Shown in pieces: positions 23,945 to 32,821 of a DNA stretch of 64,000 bases. Where the stretch lies: assembly GCA_942492965.1 (NCBI GenBank), contig OW818656.1, forward strand, positions 3,100,001 to 3,164,000. Reading direction: 5' to 3'. Position 1 is the stretch's first letter. Each line of letters opens with the position of its first letter. The notes below the pieces were generated by a model. It saw only the letters and a program-made list of their open reading frames with translations, was not told the origin of the DNA and ran no database searches. Both the position numbers and the translations under genes were made by a program. The DNA comes from Sphingosinicella sp942492965. GTDB taxonomy: Bacteria; Pseudomonadota; Alphaproteobacteria; Sphingomonadales; Sphingomonadaceae.

Positions 23945-25560
23945 TGCAGGCGCCGCACGGTCCGGCGCTTGTCGCCAGTATCGAGAGGCTGCCGGACGCA
24001 GTTACCGCCTATGCGCGGACGGTTCCCGATCGCGAGGCGATCATCTTCGGCGATCAGCGCCTGTCTTATGCGGATTTCGACCGCGAGATCGATCGTTATG
24101 CGCGCGCGCTGATCGCGGCGGGCGTGGAGAACGGCGACCGTGTCGCCATGATCGTGACGCCCCGCCCCGAATTCATGCTGATGCTGCTTGGCGCGATGCG
24201 TGCGGGCGCGGTGTGGGTAGGCGTGAACCCGAAATACAGGCGCGAGGAAATGCGCCATGTGCTCGGGGACTGTCAGCCGCAACTGCTGATTTCGATTCTC
24301 GGAGATCCGGCGGGACGCCGCTACGACGATGACCTCCGCGACCTCGCGGGCGATGTCGTCGCAGGCGTCAGCCTCATTACCATCGGCGGTGTTCTGGATG
24401 GGATGAGCCGATCGCTCGATGCGTTTCTCGCGCACGGCGATGCCCTTGAAGATGTCGCGCATAGCTTGAACCGCACCTCGCGCCGCGATCCCGTGAGCAT
24501 CGTCTACACCTCCGGATCGACCGGAAAGCCCAAGGGCGCCGTGCTCTCGCACGACAGCTTTTTTCATTCGTACCGGGCGCTTTCGGAATCGTTCGTGGGC
24601 CGCGAGCATCTGCGTGCCGGGCACCGCGTGATCTGCAACCTGCCGACCAACCATGTTGGCTGCCAGTCCGACGTATGCGGGAACTGCCTGATCGACGGTG
24701 GCACGATCGTGTTCATGGAAAGCTTCGATCCCGCCGGAATTCTGGAAACGACGGAGCGCGAGGAGATCACGATCCTCGGCGGCCTGCCGCTGATGCATCA
24801 GGCGGTGTTCGATCATCCTGATGCCGCGCGGCGCGACCTCTCCAGCGTATCGGTGATCGCCTGGGGCGGCGCGCCGATGCCTGCGCCATTGCTGCGCCGG
24901 CTGGAGGGGAAGGGCTATTTCTTCTCGCTGCACTATGGGCTCACCGAAGGCGGATCGATCAACAGCGTCAATCCGCCGGACGCGGATTTCGCGCTGCTGA
25001 CGGAAACGATCGGGCACCACGATCACAGCAACGCCTATCGTGTCGTGGATGAGGGCGGCGTGCCCGTTCCCGAACACGGTATCGGCGAAGTGCAGATCAA
25101 GGGGCCGGGCGTGATGCTCGGCTATTTCAACAATCCCGAGGCGACCGCCGCGGCCTTCACGGCGGACGGCTGGTTCCGCACCGGCGATCAGGTGGAGCTG
25201 CTGCCGGGCGGCAATTGGCGCTTCGTCGGGCGCAGTGTCGAGATGTTCAAGTCGGGTGGGTACAACGTTTATCCCCGCGAGGTCGAACTCGCGCTCGAAG
25301 AGCATCCGGGCGTTGCGGCGGCGGCTGTGATCCCGGTGGCCGATCCGCGCTATGACGAGGTCGGTTGGGCATTCGTAATTCCCGCGCCGGGCGCGGTGAT
25401 CGACGAGGCGACGCTCCGCGCATTCGCGGGGGAGCGGCTTGCGAACTACAAGGTGCCCAAGACCTTCCTGATCCGCGAGGCGCTGCCGCTGCTGCCGATC
25501 GGGAAGGTGGACAAGCACGCGCTTCGCGATGAAGTGCGGCAGTTGAGCGGCGCGCGGTGA
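23944..25560 (+). CDS. AMP-binding acyl-CoA synthetase
   Basis: 538 residues from ATG 23944, which overlaps the MaoC stop and has GAGAGG upstream. ANL superfamily: P-loop YTSGSTGKPKGAVLSH (about residue 190), the acyl-binding/A5 region with YGLTEGG, the hinge motif GWFRTGDQ, and the C-terminal lysine in LPIGKVDKH. It should activate a carboxylic acid to its CoA thioester with ATP and CoA. The operon position, between a hydratase and a transporter and just before bapA, suggests it activates the acid set free from a peptide or imported substrate. Chain length or aromatic specificity cannot be read from sequence. Confidence 0.92.
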   Translation: MQAPHGPALVASIERLPDAVTAYARTVPDREAIIFGDQRLSYADFDREIDRYARALIAAGVENGDRVAMIVTPRPEFMLMLLGAMRAGAVWVGVNPKYRREEMRHVLGDCQPQLLISILGDPAGRRYDDDLRDLAGDVVAGVSLITIGGVLDGMSRSLDAFLAHGDALEDVAHSLNRTSRRDPVSIVYTSGSTGKPKGAVLSHDSFFHSYRALSESFVGREHLRAGHRVICNLPTNHVGCQSDVCGNCLIDGGTIVFMESFDPAGILETTEREEITILGGLPLMHQAVFDHPDAARRDLSSVSVIAWGGAPMPAPLLRRLEGKGYFFSLHYGLTEGGSINSVNPPDADFALLTETIGHHDHSNAYRVVDEGGVPVPEHGIGEVQIKGPGVMLGYFNNPEATAAAFTADGWFRTGDQVELLPGGNWRFVGRSVEMFKSGGYNVYPREVELALEEHPGVAAAAVIPVADPRYDEVGWAFVIPAPGAVIDEATLRAFAGERLANYKVPKTFLIREALPLLPIGKVDKHALRDEVRQLSGAR

Positions 25561-26921
25561 ACAAGGCAGTGCGCGCGACGCACGCACGCGGCCTCTCCAT
25601 CAGCACCATGGCGGCGTTCGGCGTCGGCTCGCTCGGAACTGGCGTGTTCTCCACCGTGCCGAGTGTGCTGCTGCTCTATTTCATGACGAGCGTTCTCGGC
25701 ATTTCGCCGGCGCTCGCCGCGCTCACCGTATTCATCCCCAAGTTCTGGGACGTGCTGATCGACCCCATGATCGGGATGGTTTCGGACCGCACGCAGAGCC
25801 GCTGGGGGCGACGGAGGCCCTACATGCTGGTTGGCGGCATCACGATGAGCCTTTTCTTCGTGATGCTGTTTTCGGTCCCCGCGTTCGAAACGCCGCTCGA
25901 GAGCTTCGTCTATGTGACCGCCGCCTACATGGCCTGCGCCACGGCTTACGCGGTGTTCTCGGTGCCCTACATCGCGATGCCCGCCGAGATTTCCAAAAGC
26001 CCAGAGGAACGCACGACATTGATGTCGTTTCGCATGGGCTTCGCGATGGCGGGCATCCTGCTCGGCGGCGCAGGCGCGCCGTTCCTTGTCGATCTCGCGG
26101 GCGGCGGGCGTGCCGGTTACGCCGTGATGGCGCTGACGATTGGAATCGTGTGCGGCATTGCCATGCTCGTACCAGTGGTGGCGACGCGCAGGCTGGGGAC
26201 GGCGGCATCGGTTTCGGCGGACTTCCAGTTCTGGCAGGGGCTTCGGCAGGCGGCGGCCTGCAAGCCGTTTCTGCTGCTCCTCGTCACCTATCTGCTGCAA
26301 CTGGCGGGGCTCGGCTGTTTCTCGGGCGCGTTGCCTTATTATGCCGTGCATATCCGCGAAGGTTCGGGGATGACCGTGACGCTGCTGTTCGTTGCGCTCA
26401 ACGTGTCGGCGATCGTCGCCATGCCGCTCTGGGTGCGCATCTCCCGCAGCGTTGGGAAGGTACGCGCCTATATGGGATCGAGCGTGCTGCTAGTGCTCGC
26501 GACCGCGGGGCTCTGGTTCTGCGACAGCGAAACGCCTGATGCCTTTCTCTACGCGCAGGTCTGCCTGATGGGCTTCGCCTTCGCGGGGCAGCAGCTGTTT
26601 CCCTTCGCGCTGCTGCCAGACGTTCTCGATGCGGACGCGCGCGCCACGGGTGTCCATCGGCAGGGCATGTTCACGGGGCTGTGGACGGCAGGCGAAAAAC
26701 TCGGCCTAGCGCTCGGCGGATTGGTGACGGGCGCCGTGCTCTCGTGGACAAGCTTCGTCGCATCGAGCGGAATGGTGGTGGCGCAGCCGGAATCGGCGCT
26801 CACAGGTATTCGTGTTGCGTTTGCAATTCTGCCCTCGCTCCTTGTGACGGTGAGCCTGCTGCTGCTCGTGCGGTTCCGCCGCGTCTATGAAACCCCTTTG
26901 ACAGGAAAGATCACGCCATGA
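25557..26921 (+). CDS. MFS transporter, GPH/melibiose-symporter type
   Basis: 454 residues with about 12 hydrophobic helices. The loop 2-3 signature DVLIDPMIGMVSDRTQSRWGRRRP is typical of the GPH (glycoside-pentoside-hexuronide, MelB-like) branch; such proteins in sphingomonads also carry non-sugar substrates. It is an inner-membrane carrier that probably brings the periplasmic hydrolysis product into the cytoplasm. Start GTG 25557 overlaps the ligase stop (GTGA), and its own stop overlaps the bapA ATG (ATGA), so the four genes are translationally coupled. Confidence 0.9.
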   Translation: MNKAVRATHARGLSISTMAAFGVGSLGTGVFSTVPSVLLLYFMTSVLGISPALAALTVFIPKFWDVLIDPMIGMVSDRTQSRWGRRRPYMLVGGITMSLFFVMLFSVPAFETPLESFVYVTAAYMACATAYAVFSVPYIAMPAEISKSPEERTTLMSFRMGFAMAGILLGGAGAPFLVDLAGGGRAGYAVMALTIGIVCGIAMLVPVVATRRLGTAASVSADFQFWQGLRQAAACKPFLLLLVTYLLQLAGLGCFSGALPYYAVHIREGSGMTVTLLFVALNVSAIVAMPLWVRISRSVGKVRAYMGSSVLLVLATAGLWFCDSETPDAFLYAQVCLMGFAFAGQQLFPFALLPDVLDADARATGVHRQGMFTGLWTAGEKLGLALGGLVTGAVLSWTSFVASSGMVVAQPESALTGIRVAFAILPSLLVTVSLLLLVRFRRVYETPLTGKITP

Positions 26922-28126
26922 CTTCGATGCAAAGATTATGGTCCGGCGCATTGCCGCTGCTGGCGGCGCTGATCGTTTCGATCGCCGCGACGGCGTCGCT
27001 CGCCGGGCCGCGTGCCCGCGATCTCAGGGTTCCGTTCGATGGCACGCCGGGACCGCTGAATGCAATCACCGACGTCGCCGGGGTGGAGGTTGGCCACGCC
27101 ACGGTCATTTCGGGCGAAGGCCCGCTGGTGATCGGCAAGGGGCCTTACCGCACCGGCGTGACGATCATTCATCCGCTCGGCAAGGGCAGCATCGACGGCG
27201 TGGCTGCGGGCAGGGCCGTGATCAACGGAACCGGCGAATGGACGGGGATGCATCTCGTCGATGAGATCGGGCAGTTCCTCGGGCCGGTCGCGCTGACGGG
27301 ATCGGGCAATGTGGGTCTTGTGCACCAGAGCCTGATGGACTGGTCGATCGGCAAGGTGCCGGAAGAGGCGCTGTTCTCTCGGGTACTCCCCGTCGTCGGC
27401 GAAACGCTCGACAGCCGGCTCAACGACGTCTTCGGGCATGGGCTCACGCGTGATCATGTGTTCGCAGCGCTCGACGGCGCCAAAGGCGGCCCGGTCGCCG
27501 AGGGCAATGTCGGCGGCGGCACGGGCATGATCGCCTACACCTTCAAGGGCGGCATTGGCACATCGTCGCGCGTCGTTTCGGCAGGCGACAAGCGTTATAC
27601 CGTCGGCGTGCTGCTGCAGGCGAACCACGGCAGCCGCGACGATCTTCGCATCGCGGGTGTGCCGATCGGCAAGGAGGTCAAGGGCGCGTGGCCTGAGGTG
27701 AACGGCATCGCGGTCCTCGGCCCCGATGCGGGCAAGCCGCAGGACAAGAACTCGCTGCTGATCGTGATCGCAACCGACGCACCGCTGATGCCGCACCAGC
27801 TGGAGCGGCTGGCCCGCCGCGCCGCGCTCGGCGTCGGCCGCAACGGCAGCACGGCCGGGGCGCTCTCCGGCGAATTCGCGCTCGCCTTCTCGACGAGTCA
27901 CGTCATTCCGCTCGGCGGGCCTCCGCGTCTGCCGGCGATGATCAACGATACTGACAGCGAGATAATGAACGCGCTGTTTTCGGGTGTCGTACAGGCCACG
28001 GAAGAAGCGCTTGTGAACCAGCTCGTAGCGTCCGAAACCATGACGGGGGCGAACAACGTGAAGGTTTACGGCATTCCGCACGATCAGCTGACACGCATTA
28101 TGAAGGCATGCTTTCCTCGCCGCTAA
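26918..28126 (+). CDS. bapA: Beta-peptidyl aminopeptidase BapA (S58/DmpA family)
   Basis: 402 residues. Signal peptide 1-29 (cut after SLA, mature GPRARD), so the enzyme is periplasmic. Family S58 proteins self-cleave into two chains with an N-terminal nucleophile. Here the Asn278-Ser279 bond in KNSLLIVIATD is the expected cut; Ser279 is Ser250 in mature numbering, as in Sphingosinicella BapA. Ser317 and Glu319 in LSGEF match the 288/290 pair. From memory the mature part is close to characterised Sphingosinicella BapA, which removes N-terminal beta-amino acids from peptides and amides. It is the last gene of the coupled operon and is probably controlled from site E. Confidence 0.94.
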   Translation: MTSMQRLWSGALPLLAALIVSIAATASLAGPRARDLRVPFDGTPGPLNAITDVAGVEVGHATVISGEGPLVIGKGPYRTGVTIIHPLGKGSIDGVAAGRAVINGTGEWTGMHLVDEIGQFLGPVALTGSGNVGLVHQSLMDWSIGKVPEEALFSRVLPVVGETLDSRLNDVFGHGLTRDHVFAALDGAKGGPVAEGNVGGGTGMIAYTFKGGIGTSSRVVSAGDKRYTVGVLLQANHGSRDDLRIAGVPIGKEVKGAWPEVNGIAVLGPDAGKPQDKNSLLIVIATDAPLMPHQLERLARRAALGVGRNGSTAGALSGEFALAFSTSHVIPLGGPPRLPAMINDTDSEIMNALFSGVVQATEEALVNQLVASETMTGANNVKVYGIPHDQLTRIMKACFPRR

Positions 28127-28184
28127 GCCGGTTTCGCGAAGAATCAGCCTTCCTTGTGATTGAAAACATGCAAAAACGCGCTGG

Positions 28185-29186
28185 ATGACTGATCCTGCAA
28201 TAACGATTGATGCGATTCGCGATGCACGCGCCGCACTTGGCTCGCGCATCGTCACCACTCCGACGCTCGACTGGGAGGCGGACGAACTTCGGGACCGCCT
28301 GGGCCCCGACACGCACGTCAATCTGAAGCTCGAACTCTTCCAGCGGACGGGGACGTTCAAACCCCGCGGCGCGCTCACCGTGATGATGGCGCTTTCGGAG
28401 GCCCAGCGGGCGCGCGGCGTTACGGCCGTCAGCGCCGGCAATCATGCGATCGCCACCGCTTATGCCGCCCGGACGCTGGGGATTTCGGCGCGGGTGGTCA
28501 TGATGCCCACAGCCAATCCGGCGCGCATCGAACGTTGCCGCCGTCTCGGCGCGGAGGTGGAGATCGCGACGGACGGTGCAGCGGCGTTCGAACGCGCGAA
28601 ACAGATCGAGGCCGAAGAAGGCCGCGTTTTCGTGCACCCCTTCGAAGGCCCGTTGACGGCGCTCGGCACCGCCACCATCGGCCTTGAATGGGCAAGCCAG
28701 ACCGAACCGCTCGATGTGCTGATCTGCCCGATCGGCGGGGGCGGGCTCTGCGGCGGGCTCGCGACGGCAATCCGGCTGCTGATGCCCGATTGCCGGGTGT
28801 TCGGCGTGGAGCCGGAAGGCGCGGACAATATGTACCGCAGCTTCGCGCTAGGCGCGCCCGCCACCAACGCGAAAATCGCGACGATAGCGGACAGCCTGGG
28901 ACCGCCCTATTCGTTGCCATACAGTTTTGGGCTGTGCCGCGAGGCTGTCGAGGAGATCGTGTTGGTTTCCGACGATGCGCTGCGCGCGGGCATGGACCTG
29001 CTTTTCCGCGAGGCACGCCTCGCAGTCGAGCCGGCAGCAGCAGCAGCGACCGCCGCGCTGATGGGCCCGCTCGCAGAGCGTGTGCGCGGCAAGCGTGTGG
29101 GCGTGATCGTCTGCGGCGCGAACATCGACATCGCCGGGTTTGCGGCGCAGGTCGAAGCCGGCAAGCACATCACGGGCTTGCAATAG
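28185..29186 (+). CDS. Threonine dehydratase/serine racemase-like PLP enzyme
   Basis: 333 residues, fold-type II PLP enzyme. The Schiff-base lysine is Lys59 in GTFKPRG, the substrate loop is VSAGNHAIA, and the phosphate-binding glycine loop is PIGGGGLCGG near residue 185. It lacks the regulatory ACT domain of biosynthetic IlvA, so it is a short catabolic form. It may deaminate or racemise Ser, Thr or a hydroxy-amino acid such as 3-hydroxyaspartate. It starts 58 bases after bapA, probably on the same transcript, and would handle an amino acid released by the peptidase (inference). Confidence 0.85.
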   Translation: MTDPAITIDAIRDARAALGSRIVTTPTLDWEADELRDRLGPDTHVNLKLELFQRTGTFKPRGALTVMMALSEAQRARGVTAVSAGNHAIATAYAARTLGISARVVMMPTANPARIERCRRLGAEVEIATDGAAAFERAKQIEAEEGRVFVHPFEGPLTALGTATIGLEWASQTEPLDVLICPIGGGGLCGGLATAIRLLMPDCRVFGVEPEGADNMYRSFALGAPATNAKIATIADSLGPPYSLPYSFGLCREAVEEIVLVSDDALRAGMDLLFREARLAVEPAAAAATAALMGPLAERVRGKRVGVIVCGANIDIAGFAAQVEAGKHITGLQ

Positions 29187-29241
29187 CGCAGCATGGCGGC
29201 GCCGGCGGGGACAGACTGATCAGTGTGGGGAGGAGGCAAGT

Positions 29242-29301
29242 ATGCACTGGGCATCGGCCATGATTTCGGGCTGCGCCTCGAAGCCGGCGAAGACGCGATG
29301 A
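29242..29301 (+). CDS. Possible 19-residue leader ORF
   Basis: A 19-codon frame (MHWASAMISGCASKPAKTR) has the best ribosome site in the area, GGGGAGGAGG five bases before its ATG, and ends by an ATGA overlap with the start of the next gene at 29298. It may be a translationally coupled leader peptide, or a remnant of a longer, frameshifted N-terminus of that gene. Coding status is unproven. Confidence 0.4.
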   Translation: MHWASAMISGCASKPAKTR

Positions 29302-30239
29302 GCCCCGTGATACCGGACCGCGCGGCGATCGACGCGGCACGCGAACGTATCCGCGATCTTGCCGTGCGCACGCCGCTGATCCGGCTACAGGGCGGCGCGC
29401 GGGACGATATCTATCTGAAGCTCGAAATGCTGCAGCCTGTCGGCTCCTTCAAGATTCGCTGCGCGGCGAATGCGCTCCTCAGCCGCGGCGATTCCTGCCG
29501 CAGCGGCGTGTTTACGGCGAGCGCCGGGAATTTTGCGCAAGGCCTTGCCTATGCCGGCCGCGCGCGGGGCATTCCGGTTACGTCCTACGTTCCGGATACG
29601 GCGGCGCGCAGCAAGGTGGAGGCGCTGCAGAGGCTCGGCGCAAGCGTGGTGACGCTTGCCTATGATCGCTGGTGGGCGATGCTTGCTGAGCCGCCAACGG
29701 AACCCGCGTTCATCCATCCTGTCATGGAGAGCGAGGTGCTCGCCGGAAACGCCACGATCGGCGCCGAGATCGTCGAGGATTTGCCGGATGCGGCGACGGT
29801 GCTCGCGCCCTACGGCGGCGGCGGGCTCGCCTGCGGCATCGCCGCGGCACTCAAGGCCTATGGATCTGCAGCTGCGGTTGTCGCGAGCGAGAGCGAGGCC
29901 GGCACGCCGGTACGCGCGGCGTTCGCGGCCGGCGAGCCGGTGACGGTGCCGTTCGCGCCCTCGTTCATCACCGGCATGGGTGGACCCACGGTCATTCCCG
30001 CTATGTGGCCGCTGGTCCGCAGCCTCGTTGCCGGTACGGCGCTCGTGTCGCTGGCGGAGACGGCCGCCGCGGTGCGGATGCTCGCCGAGCGCCATCATGT
30101 GATCGCCGAAGGCGCCGGCGCCGCGCCCGTCGCCGCCGCGCTTGCGGGCGATCATCCTGGGCCGGTCGTGTGTATCGTTTCGGGCGGGCATCTCGATGCC
30201 GCGCATCTTGCGATCATCCTTGCCGGCGGCGTGCCTTAA
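29298..30239 (+). CDS. Second fold-type II PLP enzyme, threonine dehydratase-like
   Basis: 313 residues from ATG 29298, the usual start of the family (a GTG at 29223 would add 25 odd residues). Schiff-base Lys52 in GSFKIRC, substrate loop TASAGNFAQG, glycine loop YGGGGLACG. It is only distantly like the preceding PLP enzyme, so not a recent duplicate. The Cys after the lysine (KIRC in place of KPRG/KIRG) is unusual. Probable activity is dehydration, elimination or racemisation of a hydroxy-amino acid or amino acid derivative. Its stop is eight bases from the convergent AraC gene stop. Confidence 0.82.
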   Translation: MSPVIPDRAAIDAARERIRDLAVRTPLIRLQGGARDDIYLKLEMLQPVGSFKIRCAANALLSRGDSCRSGVFTASAGNFAQGLAYAGRARGIPVTSYVPDTAARSKVEALQRLGASVVTLAYDRWWAMLAEPPTEPAFIHPVMESEVLAGNATIGAEIVEDLPDAATVLAPYGGGGLACGIAAALKAYGSAAAVVASESEAGTPVRAAFAAGEPVTVPFAPSFITGMGGPTVIPAMWPLVRSLVAGTALVSLAETAAAVRMLAERHHVIAEGAGAAPVAAALAGDHPGPVVCIVSGGHLDAAHLAIILAGGVP

Positions 30240-30247
30240 ATCGAAGC

Positions 30248-31270
30248 TTAGCGCGGGCGCTGCCGGAACTTGATCGGTGACACGCCTGTCCACCGCTTGA
30301 AAGCACGGGAGAAGCTCGCGGTTTCGGCGAAGCCGAGCATTTCGCCGATCGCTTCGACCGAGAGGTGCGAGCGATCGAGAAGGTAGCAGGCGCGCTGCTC
30401 GCGGACCTGATCGAGCACGTCGCCGAAGCCGAGGTTCTGCTTGGCAAGGCGCCGGTGCAGCGTGCGTTCCGAAACCGCGAGTTCCGCCGCGGCCTTTGCT
30501 GCCGACGGGAAACCCCGGCTCGACCGGACGAGCAGCGAATAGAGCCGCCCGACCATGTCGTCGCTGACCTGCGCCTCGTCGATGAGCCGCGCGCAGAGCT
30601 GCTGATAGGTCTGTTCGAGGAGAGGACTCGCCATCGGCAGCGCCAGATCGGCGGCGCCGGGCTGGAACACCCAGCGTGTTGCCGGCGCGCCGAACACGAC
30701 GGGCACGCCGAGCTCTGCCGCATAGTCGATGCCGTCGCTGCGCGGCGACACGGAGGATTCGATGCGCGCCAGCGGAAACGGCTGGCGCATGTCCTTGAGA
30801 AAGGTCGTCGCCGAGCCGAGCGAGCGCACCAGACAGAATTCGCGAAGATCGGGCGCGACGTTGCTGTCGTCCGCCTCCATGCCCGCAAGCGCGCCGTTTT
30901 CGTCGTAAAGTCGGTATTGTAGGAGCGAATAGGTGAGCGCCTGGAAGGCCACCAACACCTTCAGCCCGTCGTGTACGGTTCCGGCCGAGAGTACGGCGAG
31001 CCCGAGCGGGCCGTAGGTCATCAGCCGGTAGCGCATTCCGGTGTGGAACCACAGGCCGGGAACGTCGCGTGTCGCGGTGGCAAAGACCTCCTGAAAGCGC
31101 AGTTCCTGAAGCCCGGAAACCTCGCCCTGCGGGTTGTCGGCCTCTGCCACCGCAATACCGGCTTCGGCGAGCAAGGGCAGCGGATTGATCCCGGCCTCAT
31201 CGAGCGCCGCGCGCATGATGCGGACGCTCTGGTTCGGCATCCGCATCGAGCCGAGCAGTTCGATCTTCAT
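30248..31270 (-). CDS. AraC-family transcriptional regulator (Arabinose_bd type)
   Basis: 340 residues from ATG 31270, supported by GGGAGG five bases upstream; longer starts have none. The N-terminal 190 residues match the arabinose_bd-type sensory domain of OruR/ArgR-like regulators, and the C-terminus (about 235-335) is the double helix-turn-helix of AraC proteins, ending FAETASFSRAFKRWTGVSPIKFRQ. It is divergent from the acyl-CoA dehydrogenase gene and most likely activates the 31.4-42.5 kb cluster. No clear operator repeat is visible in the 153 bases between them. Confidence 0.9.
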   Translation of the reverse strand: MKIELLGSMRMPNQSVRIMRAALDEAGINPLPLLAEAGIAVAEADNPQGEVSGLQELRFQEVFATATRDVPGLWFHTGMRYRLMTYGPLGLAVLSAGTVHDGLKVLVAFQALTYSLLQYRLYDENGALAGMEADDSNVAPDLREFCLVRSLGSATTFLKDMRQPFPLARIESSVSPRSDGIDYAAELGVPVVFGAPATRWVFQPGAADLALPMASPLLEQTYQQLCARLIDEAQVSDDMVGRLYSLLVRSSRGFPSAAKAAAELAVSERTLHRRLAKQNLGFGDVLDQVREQRACYLLDRSHLSVEAIGEMLGFAETASFSRAFKRWTGVSPIKFRQRPR

Positions 31271-31423
31271 GTTTGCCTCCCGCTGCGCATCATGCACGGC
31301 GTGGCAGTTAAAGTCAAAAGCTTGGCGCGAGACGACATTCAATGATGCCCGGCTTCATGTTTTGATCGCAGCATCGGGAATGGATGACACAAGATCAGTC
31401 CAGCCCGACCTTGGAGGAAGATC

Positions 31424-32743
31424 GTGAACCATCAGCTTGCCGTCGTCGATCAAGACATCGCCCTTGGCGGTGGACCGCTCCCCTTCACGCAGTGGGACGC
31501 GAACCCGCATGTGAAACTGGGTCAGCTTGGTGCGGAGCCCCCGCTTCCGGAGATTGCTGCCGAACTCCAGAAGTCGCTGCACAGCTTCGCCGAAAAGGTG
31601 ATGCGTCCGATCGGAACCGAACTCGATCGGCTGAGCGCGGACGCGGTGGTGGACAGGGCCTCGCGCTACTGGGAATTCCGGCGCGCCTATGCCGAGCTTG
31701 GCATCAACATGGAGACGCTGGCATCCTTCTCCACAGAAGAGATGCCGCACGTTTTCGCGATCCTCTTCGAAGAGCTTGGCTGGGGTGATTCCGGCCTCGC
31801 CATCTCCGCAGGCGCCGGTCTTCTGCCGCACTACATGGCGGCGAAATTCGGCAATGATTTCGTGGCGCGCACCTACCCTGAGTCGCTGATCGGGAGCTGG
31901 GGCATCACGGAGCCCGACCGGGGGAGCGATTCGATCGACCCCGGCGGGCACGCCGCTCACGCCGCGGGAAAGCCGAACCGGCCGAACTGCGTGGCGCGCA
32001 TCTCCGACGGGAAGATCGTCATCAACGGCCAGAAATCGGCGTGGGTCTCGAACGGCCCGGTCGCGGATCTCTGTATCCTTTACTGCGCGGCCGAGACGGG
32101 ATCGGGCTACGATCCGGCGCGCGGCGCGGTGGTCATCGTGCCGCTCGATGCGCCGGGCGTCTCGAAGGGCAAGCCGCTGGAGAAAATGGGCCAGCGCGCG
32201 CTGCCGCAAGGCGAGATCTTCTTCAACGACGTGACGCTCGATATCGATCATCTGCTGGTGTCGCCCGAGGATTATCTGAAGGGCGTCTACGCGATCCACA
32301 GCGAGGCGAACGCGCTGATGGGGGCGACGTTCACCGGCTGCGCGCGCGCCGCCTATGAACTCGCTCACAGCTATGCGCATGAGCGGCGACAGGGCGGCGT
32401 GCCGCTGATCCGGCATCAGGACGTGGCGCGGCGGCTGTTTCATATGGCGCGCAAGGTGGAAATATCGCGCGCTCTGGCGCGGCGGGTGACGGCGTTCAAC
32501 ATGAACAACCCCATGCCCGCATTGCAGGCCGCGATGTTCTCCAAAGTGACGTCGACGCAGCACGCGCTCGAGGTGACGAGCGATGCCTTGCAGATGTTCG
32601 GCGGCAACGGGCTGACGCACGAATATCCGATGGAGAAACTGTTCCGCGATGCCCGCGCCTCGCTCATCGAAGACGGGTGCAACGAGGTCATCGCGATCAA
32701 GGGGGGAATGCTGCTCACCGATCCGGATCTGCTGCCCGGCTGA
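31424..32743 (+). CDS. Acyl-CoA dehydrogenase
   Basis: 439 residues, start GTG 31424 with GGAGGAAG directly upstream. FAD-dependent acyl-CoA dehydrogenase fold: the FAD/substrate loop GITEPDRGSDS near residue 165, the SNGPVAD strand, and the C-terminal FRDARASLIEDGCNEV, where the Glu sits at the usual catalytic-base position. An inserted Gly/His/Pro-rich stretch after the SDS motif is typical of a sphingomonad/actinobacterial subgroup. It introduces a 2,3 double bond in an acyl-CoA. It is the first gene of the AraC-divergent unit and precedes a thiolase and a ligase, so beta-oxidation is likely. Confidence 0.9.
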   Translation: MNHQLAVVDQDIALGGGPLPFTQWDANPHVKLGQLGAEPPLPEIAAELQKSLHSFAEKVMRPIGTELDRLSADAVVDRASRYWEFRRAYAELGINMETLASFSTEEMPHVFAILFEELGWGDSGLAISAGAGLLPHYMAAKFGNDFVARTYPESLIGSWGITEPDRGSDSIDPGGHAAHAAGKPNRPNCVARISDGKIVINGQKSAWVSNGPVADLCILYCAAETGSGYDPARGAVVIVPLDAPGVSKGKPLEKMGQRALPQGEIFFNDVTLDIDHLLVSPEDYLKGVYAIHSEANALMGATFTGCARAAYELAHSYAHERRQGGVPLIRHQDVARRLFHMARKVEISRALARRVTAFNMNNPMPALQAAMFSKVTSTQHALEVTSDALQMFGGNGLTHEYPMEKLFRDARASLIEDGCNEVIAIKGGMLLTDPDLLPG

Positions 32744-32821
32744 CGGCGGAAACACAGATGTGAAAATGGTGCGGTCGAACGGGTTTTCGGCCGACGGGAA
32801 AGATTTGTGCAAGGGGATGGA

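Noticed and set aside
11248..30239. A microcystin-degradation (mlr) cluster
   Set aside because: Although S12 hydrolases and a peptidase are present, no mlrA-type CAAX-like protease, mlrC-type M81 metallopeptidase or mlrD-type carrier is present. It is kept only as a hypothesis for the substrate.
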